Part shown: positions 1-7,849 of the stretch, in pieces
How positions within the stretch are numbered: position 1 is the first letter of the stretch
Layout of the letters: each line of letters starts with the position of its first letter
Assembly (NCBI GenBank): GCA_964358645.1
Contig: CAYHPW010000058.1
Span: 1-15,122, forward strand
Source of the DNA: JBBTDV01 sp038042605
Lineage (GTDB): Bacteria; Bdellovibrionota; UBA1018
DNA length: 15,122 nt
Reading direction: 5' to 3'
Notes under the pieces: model-generated
What the model was told of the DNA's origin: nothing
What the model saw: the letters and a program-made list of their open reading frames with translations, nothing else
The model's database searches: none
Translations under genes and position numbers: made by a program

Positions 1-80
1 GTGTCGAAATAATACATCAGCTTCCACCCAAACCCACGTTTCGTCAGGCCCAATTACGCAACAACGCGTCAGATTACTGG

Positions 81-995
81 CTAATCCCCTAGCAAAAACG
101 CCTTGACTACGTGCTTTGCGATTTCCGGGTTTTCCTTCAAGCGGCGCATGGAATAGCCGTACCAGTCACCGCCGAACGGGACATAAACACGCACGCGGTG
201 GCCCTGTGTAATCAGCTCAGCACGTTTGGAATCACGCACACCAAGCAACATTTGAAACTCATAGGCATCTTTTGGGATTTTATGACGTTTTATGTACCCG
301 CAGGCAAACATCAAAAGCTCCTCGTCATGTGTGGCAATCGCGGCATGGATTGAATTCTTAAAAAGAGCTGTCAGTAGTTTTTTATAGTTGGAGCGGATTT
401 CGTCAGGGTCCTTGAAGGCGATCTCTTTTTGTTCGACGTAGATCCCCTTGCAAAGACGGACTGAAGGTTTTTTGTGGCTGTCTTTCAAAAAAATAGCCAG
501 CTCATTTAGGTCTGTCTCGCTTCTTCGCATATATGCCTGAAGCACTATGCCGGTATTTTTAAAACCGTCATTGCGTAGACGATAATAAAGTCCAAGCGTC
601 CGCGTGGTATAAGGCGAGTTTTCCATATCAATGCGGACAAAGCGCGCGCACGCTCTTGCTTTTTCCAGTATGTGGCGGAGATTGGTGTAACAAAACTCAT
701 CGTCAATATCGAGTCCAAGGGATGTCAGCTTGATAGAAATCCCGCATCGAAGCTGGTTGCGGGCGATCGCCTCAAGCATGGTCTTGGCCATGTGAGTTGT
801 CTCAAGAGCTTTTGCGCGATCACTCACGAATTCACCCAAAAAATCCATCGTTGCGTGGGATCCCTCGGAGTTCAGCTTTTTAACGATACCAATCGCATCA
901 TCCAATGTATCCCCGGCCACATAACGGCGGGCCACTCTATGTATGATTGATTTGGGAATGATTCCCAAGCTTCGCGAAACCAGAGTTTTTAGCAT
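81..995 (-). CDS. Proline dehydrogenase, monofunctional (PRODH)
   Basis: This FAD enzyme oxidises L-proline to delta-1-pyrroline-5-carboxylate, the first step of proline catabolism, passing electrons to quinone. At 304 residues it has the size of the single-domain PutB/FadM type rather than the fused PutA. Family signatures are visible in order: SIKLTSLGLD (K89), RIDMENSPYT (D123), VLQAYMRR (Q153), RLCKGIY (R180, K183), ATHDEE (H223), YEFQMLLGVR, and the C-terminal YVPFGGDWYGYSMRRL, where the paired arginines R284/R285 should bind the proline carboxylate. The ATG start has no clear Shine-Dalgarno sequence. It lies 37 bases downstream of the ybhP-like gene on the same strand and is probably the last gene of that unit in this window. 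No P5C dehydrogenase is visible here, so the second catabolic step must be encoded elsewhere. The family call is firm; operon membership is inferred. Confidence 0.93.
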   Translation of the reverse strand: MLKTLVSRSLGIIPKSIIHRVARRYVAGDTLDDAIGIVKKLNSEGSHATMDFLGEFVSDRAKALETTHMAKTMLEAIARNQLRCGISIKLTSLGLDIDDEFCYTNLRHILEKARACARFVRIDMENSPYTTRTLGLYYRLRNDGFKNTGIVLQAYMRRSETDLNELAIFLKDSHKKPSVRLCKGIYVEQKEIAFKDPDEIRSNYKKLLTALFKNSIHAAIATHDEELLMFACGYIKRHKIPKDAYEFQMLLGVRDSKRAELITQGHRVRVYVPFGGDWYGYSMRRLKENPEIAKHVVKAFLLGD

Positions 996-1032
996 GTACT
1001 ATTTATATTCACGTTCCGGGCGTACCGCAAAT

Positions 1033-1791
1033 TTATTTAACCAGCATTTCCGTAATGATCGCCGCATGATCGGAGAGCTCGTTCCATGGAGGACCGGTGA
1101 GGCACTCGGCGGAATGCGCTGCCAAGCCACGGAAGTAGACCCTATCAAGCCTAAACACCGGTAGCCAGCTTGGGAAAGTCCTGGCATGAGAACCGCCCAA
1201 ACAAAGGAATGCCTCACTCAAGCTAAGGCGTTCATCAAGCTTTTTAGTTATCTTCCCGCGCCAATCGTTAAAATCACCGCCAACTATAAGAGGCGCGCCA
1301 ACTGGAACCATAGCCTCTATCCGGTCACAGAGTCTGTTTACCTGCGTGCCCCTTTCTGATTCTAGCAGCCCTAAATGCAGGCAGATCACGTGCAGTGATT
1401 CAGAAAGCCCGCGCGGTGCCTTGATAACCGCATGCAACAAGCCGCGGCGTTCTAGGCGGTTAGTGGAAACATCGAGATTCTCCCATTCTAAAATAGGATA
1501 TTTGCTTAAAATGGCGTTGCCGTGATGGCCTAAGGTATAAATCGCATTTTTACCGTAAGCATAATGTGGCCATAACTTGTCGGCGATAAACTCGAATTGC
1601 GAAACCGTTGGCCAATCAATAACTTTATTTCGGTGAACTTCGTGGTGACCGATCACTTCTTGTAGCAGCACGAGGTCTGCGTGTACTAGCTCTATTGCCT
1701 CTTTCATCCTGCCAAGCACAAATCTAGAGTTGCCGGTACTGAAGCCCTTATGGATGTTATATGAAAGTATTCTGAGGCGTGACTTTTTCAT
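1033..1791 (-). CDS. ybhP: YbhP-like endonuclease/exonuclease/phosphatase family protein
   Basis: A 252-residue protein of the DNase I-like EEP fold. The active-site set is complete: N12 in SYNIHKGF, E45 in LLQEV, H139 in CLHLG, D173 and N175 in GGDFNDW, D216 in RLDRVY, and the terminal SDH (H242). It resembles E. coli YbhP (about 253 residues) closely along its whole length, including the QEV-x-G-x-HEVH stretch and the YAYGKNAIY/GHHGNAILSKYPI region, which separate YbhP from generic EEP enzymes. As in E. coli it sits next to a ClsB-type gene, only 8 bases downstream here. The substrate is not known to me: nucleic acid or a phospholipid or phosphoinositide-like headgroup is possible for this fold, and the constant link with a phospholipase-D-type lipid synthase favours a lipid-related job (inference). 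The ATG start is preceded by a weak AGGT motif. Confidence 0.9.
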   Translation of the reverse strand: MKKSRLRILSYNIHKGFSTGNSRFVLGRMKEAIELVHADLVLLQEVIGHHEVHRNKVIDWPTVSQFEFIADKLWPHYAYGKNAIYTLGHHGNAILSKYPILEWENLDVSTNRLERRGLLHAVIKAPRGLSESLHVICLHLGLLESERGTQVNRLCDRIEAMVPVGAPLIVGGDFNDWRGKITKKLDERLSLSEAFLCLGGSHARTFPSWLPVFRLDRVYFRGLAAHSAECLTGPPWNELSDHAAIITEMLVK

Positions 1792-1799
1792 GACACTAC

Positions 1800-3032
1800 C
1801 TAAATCCAGTACCTAAACAAAAGAGCTATCCTGCCGCCAAACCGCCCAAGCAAACCCAAGCGCCTCCAGTCAGTAATGGTGACCTCATGAGATTTTTCCA
1901 AATCCTTGAGGAATTGCTCCTCAACTGACTTTAAGGATTCCGCGGATGTAAGAACGACATCAACTTCCAGATCATGAAAAAGACTTCTGTAGTTGAGGTT
2001 TGTTGAACCCACGGTTGCCCATTCGTCAATCAATATTGTTTTAGCATGAAGCACTGATGGAAGATACTCATAGAGCCTGGCTCCGCTTCTAAGCAGGCTG
2101 CCATAAAAAGCGGCCGTCACCCACCGCATGAAAAAAACATCCGACTTACGGGGGACTAAGACTCGTACGTCAACGCCTGATTTGGCTGCGACACGAAGGG
2201 CTCTAAGCAGCGAGCCGTGTGGAACAAAATACGGGTTGGTGATCCATATCCTGTTTCTGGAGCGTACTATTCTATAAAGAAGATCTATGTAATATCTTCT
2301 TCTCCTTATGCGGCTGTCGTTGAGCCTGACGAGGATCCTAAGCTTATGTTCTGCTGGTGTGCGTTGTGGTAAAAAAGCAAGGCGCCTCTTTACTGCGTCT
2401 ATTCTTTCGACCAGCCGATGCTTTCTGGAAACCCAGATTTTTTTCAGCGACCGCTTGATCCCACGCGCATCTCTCCATGCTTTTTCAAATGCGGCAGTCA
2501 GATGCGCCACGGCCCAGCCCTCGACCCTGGCTCCCGTATCTCTCCATGCCTTGTCACCATGAGCTTCTAACAAATGCCAGGAACTAACATTCATGCCGCC
2601 GACATATGCAACCCGTTTGTCAATTACGCATACCTTCCTGTGATTACGCCGGTTAACTGTGTTTAAAAGCCTGAGGATGCCGCGTTTGCCTCTGGCCTCG
2701 GCCCACAAAAAATATGAACCCAGCAGCCACGGTATCGGATGAAAAACTCGTGTTTCGACTCCAAGTTTATCCGCATCATACACAAGTTTTATGCCCCAGT
2801 TTGATGACCCAACTCCATCGGCCATAACCCTGACTGTCACGCCACGCTGCGTGGCCTTTGAAAGCAGGGCAAGGATGTGGACACCTAGCTGGTCATTTTC
2901 AAAAATATACGTTTCAAGATCTATCGAGTCTTTAGCGGCTCCGATATCAAACTCCAGGTGCCTGAAAAATTCGTCACCTGAGTAAAAAATTTCCTCACTT
3001 ACCCACTGTTGTAAAATAAACTGTAACCCCAA
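1800..3032 (-). CDS. clsB: Cardiolipin synthase, ClsB type (phospholipase D superfamily)
   Basis: A 410-residue protein with two HKD catalytic motifs, H131-x-K133-x4-D138 (HRKVCVID) and H329-x-K331-x4-D336 (HAKTILID), each followed by the usual G-G/S-x-N segment (VGGMN, VGSTNLNYRS). These pair to form one active site that transfers a phosphatidyl group via a phosphohistidine. Size, absence of N-terminal membrane helices and the adjacent YbhP-like gene all match E. coli ClsB (YbhO) rather than ClsA, so it probably makes cardiolipin at the cytoplasmic face of the inner membrane. A less specific phospholipase D role cannot be ruled out. The reading frame opens directly after an in-frame TAA, and the only usable start is TTG at 3032 with no evident ribosome-binding site. 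Translation may depend on coupling to the usp gene ending 19 bases upstream. Confidence 0.88.
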   Translation of the reverse strand: MGLQFILQQWVSEEIFYSGDEFFRHLEFDIGAAKDSIDLETYIFENDQLGVHILALLSKATQRGVTVRVMADGVGSSNWGIKLVYDADKLGVETRVFHPIPWLLGSYFLWAEARGKRGILRLLNTVNRRNHRKVCVIDKRVAYVGGMNVSSWHLLEAHGDKAWRDTGARVEGWAVAHLTAAFEKAWRDARGIKRSLKKIWVSRKHRLVERIDAVKRRLAFLPQRTPAEHKLRILVRLNDSRIRRRRYYIDLLYRIVRSRNRIWITNPYFVPHGSLLRALRVAAKSGVDVRVLVPRKSDVFFMRWVTAAFYGSLLRSGARLYEYLPSVLHAKTILIDEWATVGSTNLNYRSLFHDLEVDVVLTSAESLKSVEEQFLKDLEKSHEVTITDWRRLGLLGRFGGRIALLFRYWI

Positions 3033-3051
3033 TTAAATTCACTAAAGACGG

Positions 3052-4038
3052 TTATTTACTTTTTTTGGCAACAAGTCTGATAACCCATACTGGACAGCCT
3101 GACTCTCTAACCACCTGCCTTGTAATACTTCCGATAAGTGACGACGCTACAGGTCCGCTTTGCGCAGTCATAGCTATCAAGCTTAAATTATTTTTTTCAG
3201 CAAAAGACAGAATCGATGTCACCACACCGCCGCGACCTGGCTCGACAACTCCATCGGCTTCAACCCCTGAATTACGCGCTATTTGAACAAGTTTATCAAT
3301 GACATTACCGCGCTTGTTCATTTCCTCTTCCATGTATGCCGGTACAGGCAGCCAGCCCCCACCTAGCAGATAAACCCCGGATTGAAGCACTGGCTCAATC
3401 GGATTCTGGATGGAATGGTAAATTGTAAGCTTGGAACGGAGGCTCTTGGCGAGAGTGGTTACATGCTCAAGGGCCGGCCGTGAATTTTTGCCAAGATCCG
3501 TGGGAAAAAGAATATGCTCATAATTGTTTAGCTCTTCACTCTTCGGCCCAACAACCATTACTGGAACCTTAGAATAAAGCAAAAGTGATTCAGCAAAACT
3601 TCCCATGAAAAAACGTGGCATACCGCTGCGGCCATGAGTACCGACCACAATGAGGTTTGCACCAGAGCTAAGCGCATAAGCGGCTAGTGACTGCACGGCC
3701 GCGGCTGTAGAAAAATGGTGCTGTATCAGGACTTTCGGTGGCAAAAGCCAATTTAACTTACCATCGATGTTCTTAATAAGCTGTTCAGTTAATCTCTCGG
3801 CAGATTTCTCTGCGGCAGGTTTGTAATAATCCACTGAAGCGGCCTCTGACCCCACGCTAAGATTAAGCTGCTCCGGCGTCAAAACATAAACCGGCTCGAC
3901 TTGAACTTGAATTTGTGTTTGGGCCGCTATTTGCCGCAATAAAACACCAATGGACTTTGCCACCAGCTCCTGTATTTTACCGGCGTCTTGAAACGCATCA
4001 ACCGACCATACAATGCGCTTAATGGTTTCTGTTTTCAT
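3052..4038 (-). CDS. Universal stress protein, tandem UspA domains
   Basis: A 328-residue cytosolic protein with two UspA folds in tandem. Domain 1 covers about residues 5-164 and domain 2 about 172-323. Domain 1 carries the full nucleotide-binding signature G133-x2-G136-x9-G146-S147 (GTHGRSGMPRFFMGS), so ATP binding is expected. Domain 2 keeps the second half (SSLIGS) but has MTAQ where G-x2-G should be, so it is probably a degenerate, structural half. Both domains end in the family's typical strand (KVPVMVVGP, GCPVWVIRL). The start is ATG with an AAAGGG ribosome-binding site about ten bases upstream. It lies 59 bases downstream of the adenylate cyclase and 19 bases upstream of clsB, all co-directional. 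Usp proteins support survival in stasis, oxidative or energy stress, but the exact biochemical role cannot be read from the sequence. Confidence 0.9.
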   Translation of the reverse strand: MKTETIKRIVWSVDAFQDAGKIQELVAKSIGVLLRQIAAQTQIQVQVEPVYVLTPEQLNLSVGSEAASVDYYKPAAEKSAERLTEQLIKNIDGKLNWLLPPKVLIQHHFSTAAAVQSLAAYALSSGANLIVVGTHGRSGMPRFFMGSFAESLLLYSKVPVMVVGPKSEELNNYEHILFPTDLGKNSRPALEHVTTLAKSLRSKLTIYHSIQNPIEPVLQSGVYLLGGGWLPVPAYMEEEMNKRGNVIDKLVQIARNSGVEADGVVEPGRGGVVTSILSFAEKNNLSLIAMTAQSGPVASSLIGSITRQVVRESGCPVWVIRLVAKKSK

Positions 4039-4097
4039 AAGTCACGCGCCCTTTTTGAAACTAACACTTGTCTAGGCTAAGTCAATGACCAGCTTTT

Positions 4098-6431
4098 CTA
4101 CTTCGTGTGCATTTCCCAACTGCCGTCCCAATCCTGCGCAGGCGGATTTTTCTTGAACTCGCCGCATCGCTCGATGAACTCCTTGCAGGGGGTATCCATT
4201 TTCTCAGGTGTGGGAGAAAGGATGACATTAGCAGCTGTAAGAGCCTCAATCGCAGCGTCCCATTTTTGTTGTGTATATAGCCTCCTACCTTCCTGGAACA
4301 GTTCCAGACCCTTTTCCTGGCACTCCCTGTCCAGCAGTTCAATCAATTCGACTGCCTGCTTCTTGCCCTTCACTTTAACGCTATCTAGCACTCTGTGTAG
4401 TGGCAATGCCGCGCCGGACTCGGCTATGTGATCCATGGTGAATCGCGTAGTGAGGATGTTAACGCCATAGGCTTTAGTAAGCCCTTCGAGCCTCGAAGCG
4501 AGGTTCACATGGTCACCAATAACAGTGTATGCGAAATTGTTCTGCGAGCCCATGTTACCGACACTCACAATGCCGGAATTAACGCCCACACCGATGTTTA
4601 TATCCACGCCAAACTGTTCTTTATAGCGCTGCTTGTTTTCCTTAAGGGCCTTCATCATGTTAACCGCTGTTGTCGCCGCGTCAGCAGCGTGTTTTGGCTG
4701 GTCAAGCGGCGCCCCCCAAAATGCCATGATCGCATCACCTATGTATTTATCCAAGGTGCCGTTATTGGCGAATACGATGTTAGTCATGATGCCAAGATAG
4801 TCGTTCAGGAGGGCCGCGAGCGTCTTCGCATCCAGCCGCTCTGAAAAAGTCGTGAAGCCGCGGATGTCTGAAAACATTATGGTGAGATCCTTTTTTACTC
4901 CGCCTACTGACAATTTGCTTGGGTCTTTAAGTATCGAATCAACCACCGCCGGTGCGACGTATTTAGTAAAAGCACCGCGGATGAATTTTTTATTCTTCTC
5001 CTCGAGGATATATTTTGCAGCCAGCGTGATCACGCAGATGGTGAACATTTCCAGATAAAAAAAGCTGGTGTTCCAATTCTGGTTGTTCTGAAACAAAACC
5101 TTGAGATCAAACAAGCCGAAAGTTCCGAATGCAGCCAGCCACAATATCAAGGCGGGTATTGCCTCAAGCCTTTGCGCCAGATAAGCAAAAAATATCGCCA
5201 CGATGATCATCAGGCAGAAGATCCATTTTGAACCATTCGCCATAGTCGTGTTTATTATCGAATCACCTGTAAGAATATTATCCAGAATCGTGGCGTGGCC
5301 TTCCACTCCAGGGGTATTTGAATCAAACGGAAAAGCCCTCATGTCAAAAACGCCGAGTGCCGACAGCCCTATCAATACATAAGCATCGCCAAAAACTTCT
5401 TGTTTTGATTTACCAACAAGCTTGTTATTTAGCTCATCCTTGATGGTGCTCTCCTCGCTTAAAACATCAATGGCTGAGACATATGTAAATGTCCTGCTTG
5501 GCCCGCGGAAATTCACTTCCATCACGCCAAGCGGTGTGACCGGCAGCTTCCGCCCTGATTTTTCGAAATTAATGCTTTCCACCAATTGATCATTATTAAA
5601 AACAACCCCAAGTTCCTCGCCCATGCCCACCCTCGCCATCTCGAGTGGAAGCGAAGGATATGCTTTTGAATTACCCATCATGAGCAAGCTTGAGCGCCTG
5701 ATATAACCATCCGGGTCCTGGAATGCGTTAAAGTACCCGGCATGCTTTGCTGTGGTCTGGAACATCGGGATATTAGGGATCAATGTTACGAAAGAGGAAA
5801 CCGGGGTTTTTTTGGGGTCAAAACCAGGCATTTCCATTTTGGTAAACGCAAATTTTGCAAAATCAGCGGGATGAGTGGCTATGGCATCAGGATTATTGAC
5901 AGGACATTTGTCGTGGCCGTCATATCCAGGCTGGCAAAATGCCTCAGTCGTCCAGCCGAGCACGAGTTTGTCTGAAAATATCCGGATTACTTTTTCAAGG
6001 TGAGGATCAGTTTCGAATTCAGTGGCCACATCGGCTAGGTTGTTTTTCTGTAAAGCCGAGGCTAGTTCATCTGGGACACGTTTGTCTGGTTCTGAAAACA
6101 CCATATCCAATCCAATGGTCTTGGCGCCCAGTTCGAATGTTTTGGCAACCAACAGCGCGGTTATGTCGCGATGCCATGGCCATCGTCCAAGCGCTTCGAT
6201 AGACGGGCTGTCGATTTCAACAATGACTATTTTATTCTTAGGCGGCTGCGGCCCGCGCGCGCGGAACTTTGCGTCCGTGAATAAAGTGGAAACCCTGCGA
6301 AGGTTTGGAAAGATATCTTCCCTTAAAAAGGTATTTTTAATGTTACCTTGAATCCCCATTTCATCTACGTAGAAAGCAAAAGTAAACAGCGCTACGAATG
6401 GCAACTGAAGTAGCCATAGCTTATTCTTCAT
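4098..6431 (-). CDS. Class III adenylate cyclase with CHASE2 sensor domain
   Basis: A 777-residue membrane sensor that should convert ATP to cAMP. One N-terminal membrane helix (about 5-21) is followed by a large periplasmic CHASE2 domain (about 35-395, with the typical VIVEID, GRWPWHRD and IGLDMVF segments). Three more helices follow (about 402-420, 425-443, 457-475), then a cytoplasmic catalytic domain (513-700). Catalytic residues are intact: metal-binding D522 (FSDIRG) and D566 (YIGDAIMAFWG), adenine-selecting K562 and D640 (VIGDHVNLASR), and transition-state N643 and R647. K plus D at the selectivity positions argue for adenylate rather than guanylate cyclase. A TPR-like tail (about 703-777) ending in DWDGSW is common in CHASE2 cyclases. 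The start is ATG with an AAGGTG site seven bases upstream. It is first in a five-gene co-directional run. The CHASE2 ligand is unknown. Confidence 0.93.
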   Translation of the reverse strand: MKNKLWLLQLPFVALFTFAFYVDEMGIQGNIKNTFLREDIFPNLRRVSTLFTDAKFRARGPQPPKNKIVIVEIDSPSIEALGRWPWHRDITALLVAKTFELGAKTIGLDMVFSEPDKRVPDELASALQKNNLADVATEFETDPHLEKVIRIFSDKLVLGWTTEAFCQPGYDGHDKCPVNNPDAIATHPADFAKFAFTKMEMPGFDPKKTPVSSFVTLIPNIPMFQTTAKHAGYFNAFQDPDGYIRRSSLLMMGNSKAYPSLPLEMARVGMGEELGVVFNNDQLVESINFEKSGRKLPVTPLGVMEVNFRGPSRTFTYVSAIDVLSEESTIKDELNNKLVGKSKQEVFGDAYVLIGLSALGVFDMRAFPFDSNTPGVEGHATILDNILTGDSIINTTMANGSKWIFCLMIIVAIFFAYLAQRLEAIPALILWLAAFGTFGLFDLKVLFQNNQNWNTSFFYLEMFTICVITLAAKYILEEKNKKFIRGAFTKYVAPAVVDSILKDPSKLSVGGVKKDLTIMFSDIRGFTTFSERLDAKTLAALLNDYLGIMTNIVFANNGTLDKYIGDAIMAFWGAPLDQPKHAADAATTAVNMMKALKENKQRYKEQFGVDINIGVGVNSGIVSVGNMGSQNNFAYTVIGDHVNLASRLEGLTKAYGVNILTTRFTMDHIAESGAALPLHRVLDSVKVKGKKQAVELIELLDRECQEKGLELFQEGRRLYTQQKWDAAIEALTAANVILSPTPEKMDTPCKEFIERCGEFKKNPPAQDWDGSWEMHTK

Positions 6432-6438
6432 AAAATCA

Positions 6439-6444
6439 CACCTT
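6439..6444 (-). promoter_or_regulatory. Ribosome-binding site of the adenylate cyclase gene
   Basis: AAGGTG on the minus strand, seven bases before the ATG at 6431. It supports that start. No in-frame alternative close by has a comparable site. Confidence 0.6.
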
Positions 6445-6481
6445 AGATACTTTTCGACAGGGGAGTTGGATGAGTTAAGAG

Positions 6482-6513
6482 TTTTTTAAGTTTTAATGTT
6501 TTAAGTTTTTAAG
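6482..6513. repeat. AT-rich short tandem repeat, unit about TTTTAAG
   Basis: Four imperfect copies run head to tail in the 116-base gap between the divergent cyclase and exported-protein genes: TTTTTTAAG, TTTTAATG, TTTTAAG, TTTTTAAG (plus strand). The unit length drifts between seven and nine bases, as expected from slippage in T-runs. The block lies where promoters of both flanking genes must be, so copy number could affect either. Whether it is an operator, a curved-DNA element or merely slippage-prone sequence cannot be decided from one sequence. Confidence 0.6.
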
Positions 6514-6547
6514 TTACCCACACCTACACCAGCGCCGATAAGAGATC

Positions 6548-7792
6548 ATGAATTTACCGAGAACCGCCATTGTATTGACGCTGATATTGATGGCTGCTCA
6601 TGCGGTATCGGCACAAATCTGCCTTGCAGAATCAGCTAAGGATCTTTCACAAAAAATATCGATCAATGTTTTTAAGCAAGACGAGGAACTTCAGTTTTAT
6701 CGATTATTAGAAAAAGAAGTGGACTTGTCTTTTTCTCAAATCCAATCCGAAATACCGGACATCGAACCTAGTGCTTTAAGCCGTATACGTATGGCGATGA
6801 TTTTAAAGTTCAGACAGCTGGTTGACATCAAACCAATACTAAAATCATACGGAAAAACAGTTGGAATTACTGTAATTGCCGCAGGATTTGCGAGTGATAT
6901 AATAACGCTAACCCTACTTGCTCTTGGTAAGCCGTTTTTGGCCGGCCTATCGGTCGCCGCTCCCATAAGCCCACTAGCCGGTGCTGCTGTTGTATGGTGG
7001 AAGTACTCTGTTTCTGACCACAATATCGCTAAAGAACTGAACTTAAAATCATTAAAGCAGCTTAAACAATTAAGACAGGAGCTTCTTGGTTACGATATCA
7101 AAAACAGGGTTGGTACAATTCTGTATGAGACAGCCCAAGCAGAAGCAAAACAGGCACTGAAAATAGATGTATTAACTCGTATAAATCAATACTCTCAATT
7201 TAAAGATGGTATGTTCATTTCATTTGCTGATCTGGAAAATATTATCCGTATAGACAAAAAGGGGGCTTCTTTTCTTAATATGATATATGCTGACCAATCT
7301 CGGCCATCGTTTTATTTCATCGAGCTCTTGCGCTTTATCCAAAGCAAACCAGAATTAACAGAGCAATGCTCGCACCTGCTTAAAGAACGCCTCAAAATTA
7401 ATACAGAAACAGATGGTGCCCCTATCACAGGAAACCTTCGCTTATTCAATGATCTGCAAAAGAAAATAGACTCGGAAATAAAAATACTACTAGGCCGCCT
7501 AACGGCTCTTAAGTCACGCAGCTTCAAAATAGACAGGGAGCCGCGACAAAAAATAAAACAGCAGATAAATGGTGCCATTGCACAACTGAATGAATTACAA
7601 GAAATGCGTAAAAGGGCGGAATATCGTGAATTATATACCGAATACGTGCGCAGGACAGCTGCTGCTGATCAGCATATTTCATCAGAAATAAAAACGTCTT
7701 ATCCACGTTTGAAAGATATGCTTTCATCCATACAGAACACAGTTTCGGTTAGTTATTGTGTCAGAACCTTGCTGCTTCATTTATCTCAGTAA
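6548..7792 (+). CDS. Exported protein of unknown function with central hydrophobic hairpin
   Basis: I do not recognise this 414-residue protein. Residues 1-22 look like a signal peptide (basic start, hydrophobic core, AVSA then Q). Residues 34-100 are helical and charged. Two hydrophobic stretches, about 104-126 and 129-151, are separated by a short GKP turn and resemble a membrane hairpin. Residues 160-210 and 300-370 are rich in K, E, L and Q with heptad-like spacing, suggesting long helices or coiled coil. There are few cysteines (25, 274, 404) and no evident catalytic motif. The start is ATG with a weak AGAG purine run upstream. The base composition is visibly AT-richer than the flanking genes, so it may have a different history. 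It is transcribed away from the cyclase operon and converges on the nucleotidyltransferase unit. It is likely a real gene given its length and signal peptide; its role is unknown. Confidence 0.75.
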   Translation: MNLPRTAIVLTLILMAAHAVSAQICLAESAKDLSQKISINVFKQDEELQFYRLLEKEVDLSFSQIQSEIPDIEPSALSRIRMAMILKFRQLVDIKPILKSYGKTVGITVIAAGFASDIITLTLLALGKPFLAGLSVAAPISPLAGAAVVWWKYSVSDHNIAKELNLKSLKQLKQLRQELLGYDIKNRVGTILYETAQAEAKQALKIDVLTRINQYSQFKDGMFISFADLENIIRIDKKGASFLNMIYADQSRPSFYFIELLRFIQSKPELTEQCSHLLKERLKINTETDGAPITGNLRLFNDLQKKIDSEIKILLGRLTALKSRSFKIDREPRQKIKQQINGAIAQLNELQEMRKRAEYRELYTEYVRRTAAADQHISSEIKTSYPRLKDMLSSIQNTVSVSYCVRTLLLHLSQ

Positions 7793-7849
7793 AATACAGA
7801 AAATGTAGGCAAAAACTCTAGTGCATTAGGGACCGACCACGTAGACGTG

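Noticed and set aside
6432..6460. TGTGA half-site of a cAMP receptor protein operator just upstream of the cyclase start
   Set aside because: The matching TCACA half at the required six-base spacing is missing, and the motif overlaps the ribosome-binding site.
7793..7849. Hairpin candidates (CTCTA/TAGGG, and CACG/CGTG) between the convergent exported-protein and nucleotidyltransferase genes, one followed by TTTTT on the minus strand
   Set aside because: Stems are only four or five pairs with a mismatch or wobble; too weak to call an intrinsic terminator.
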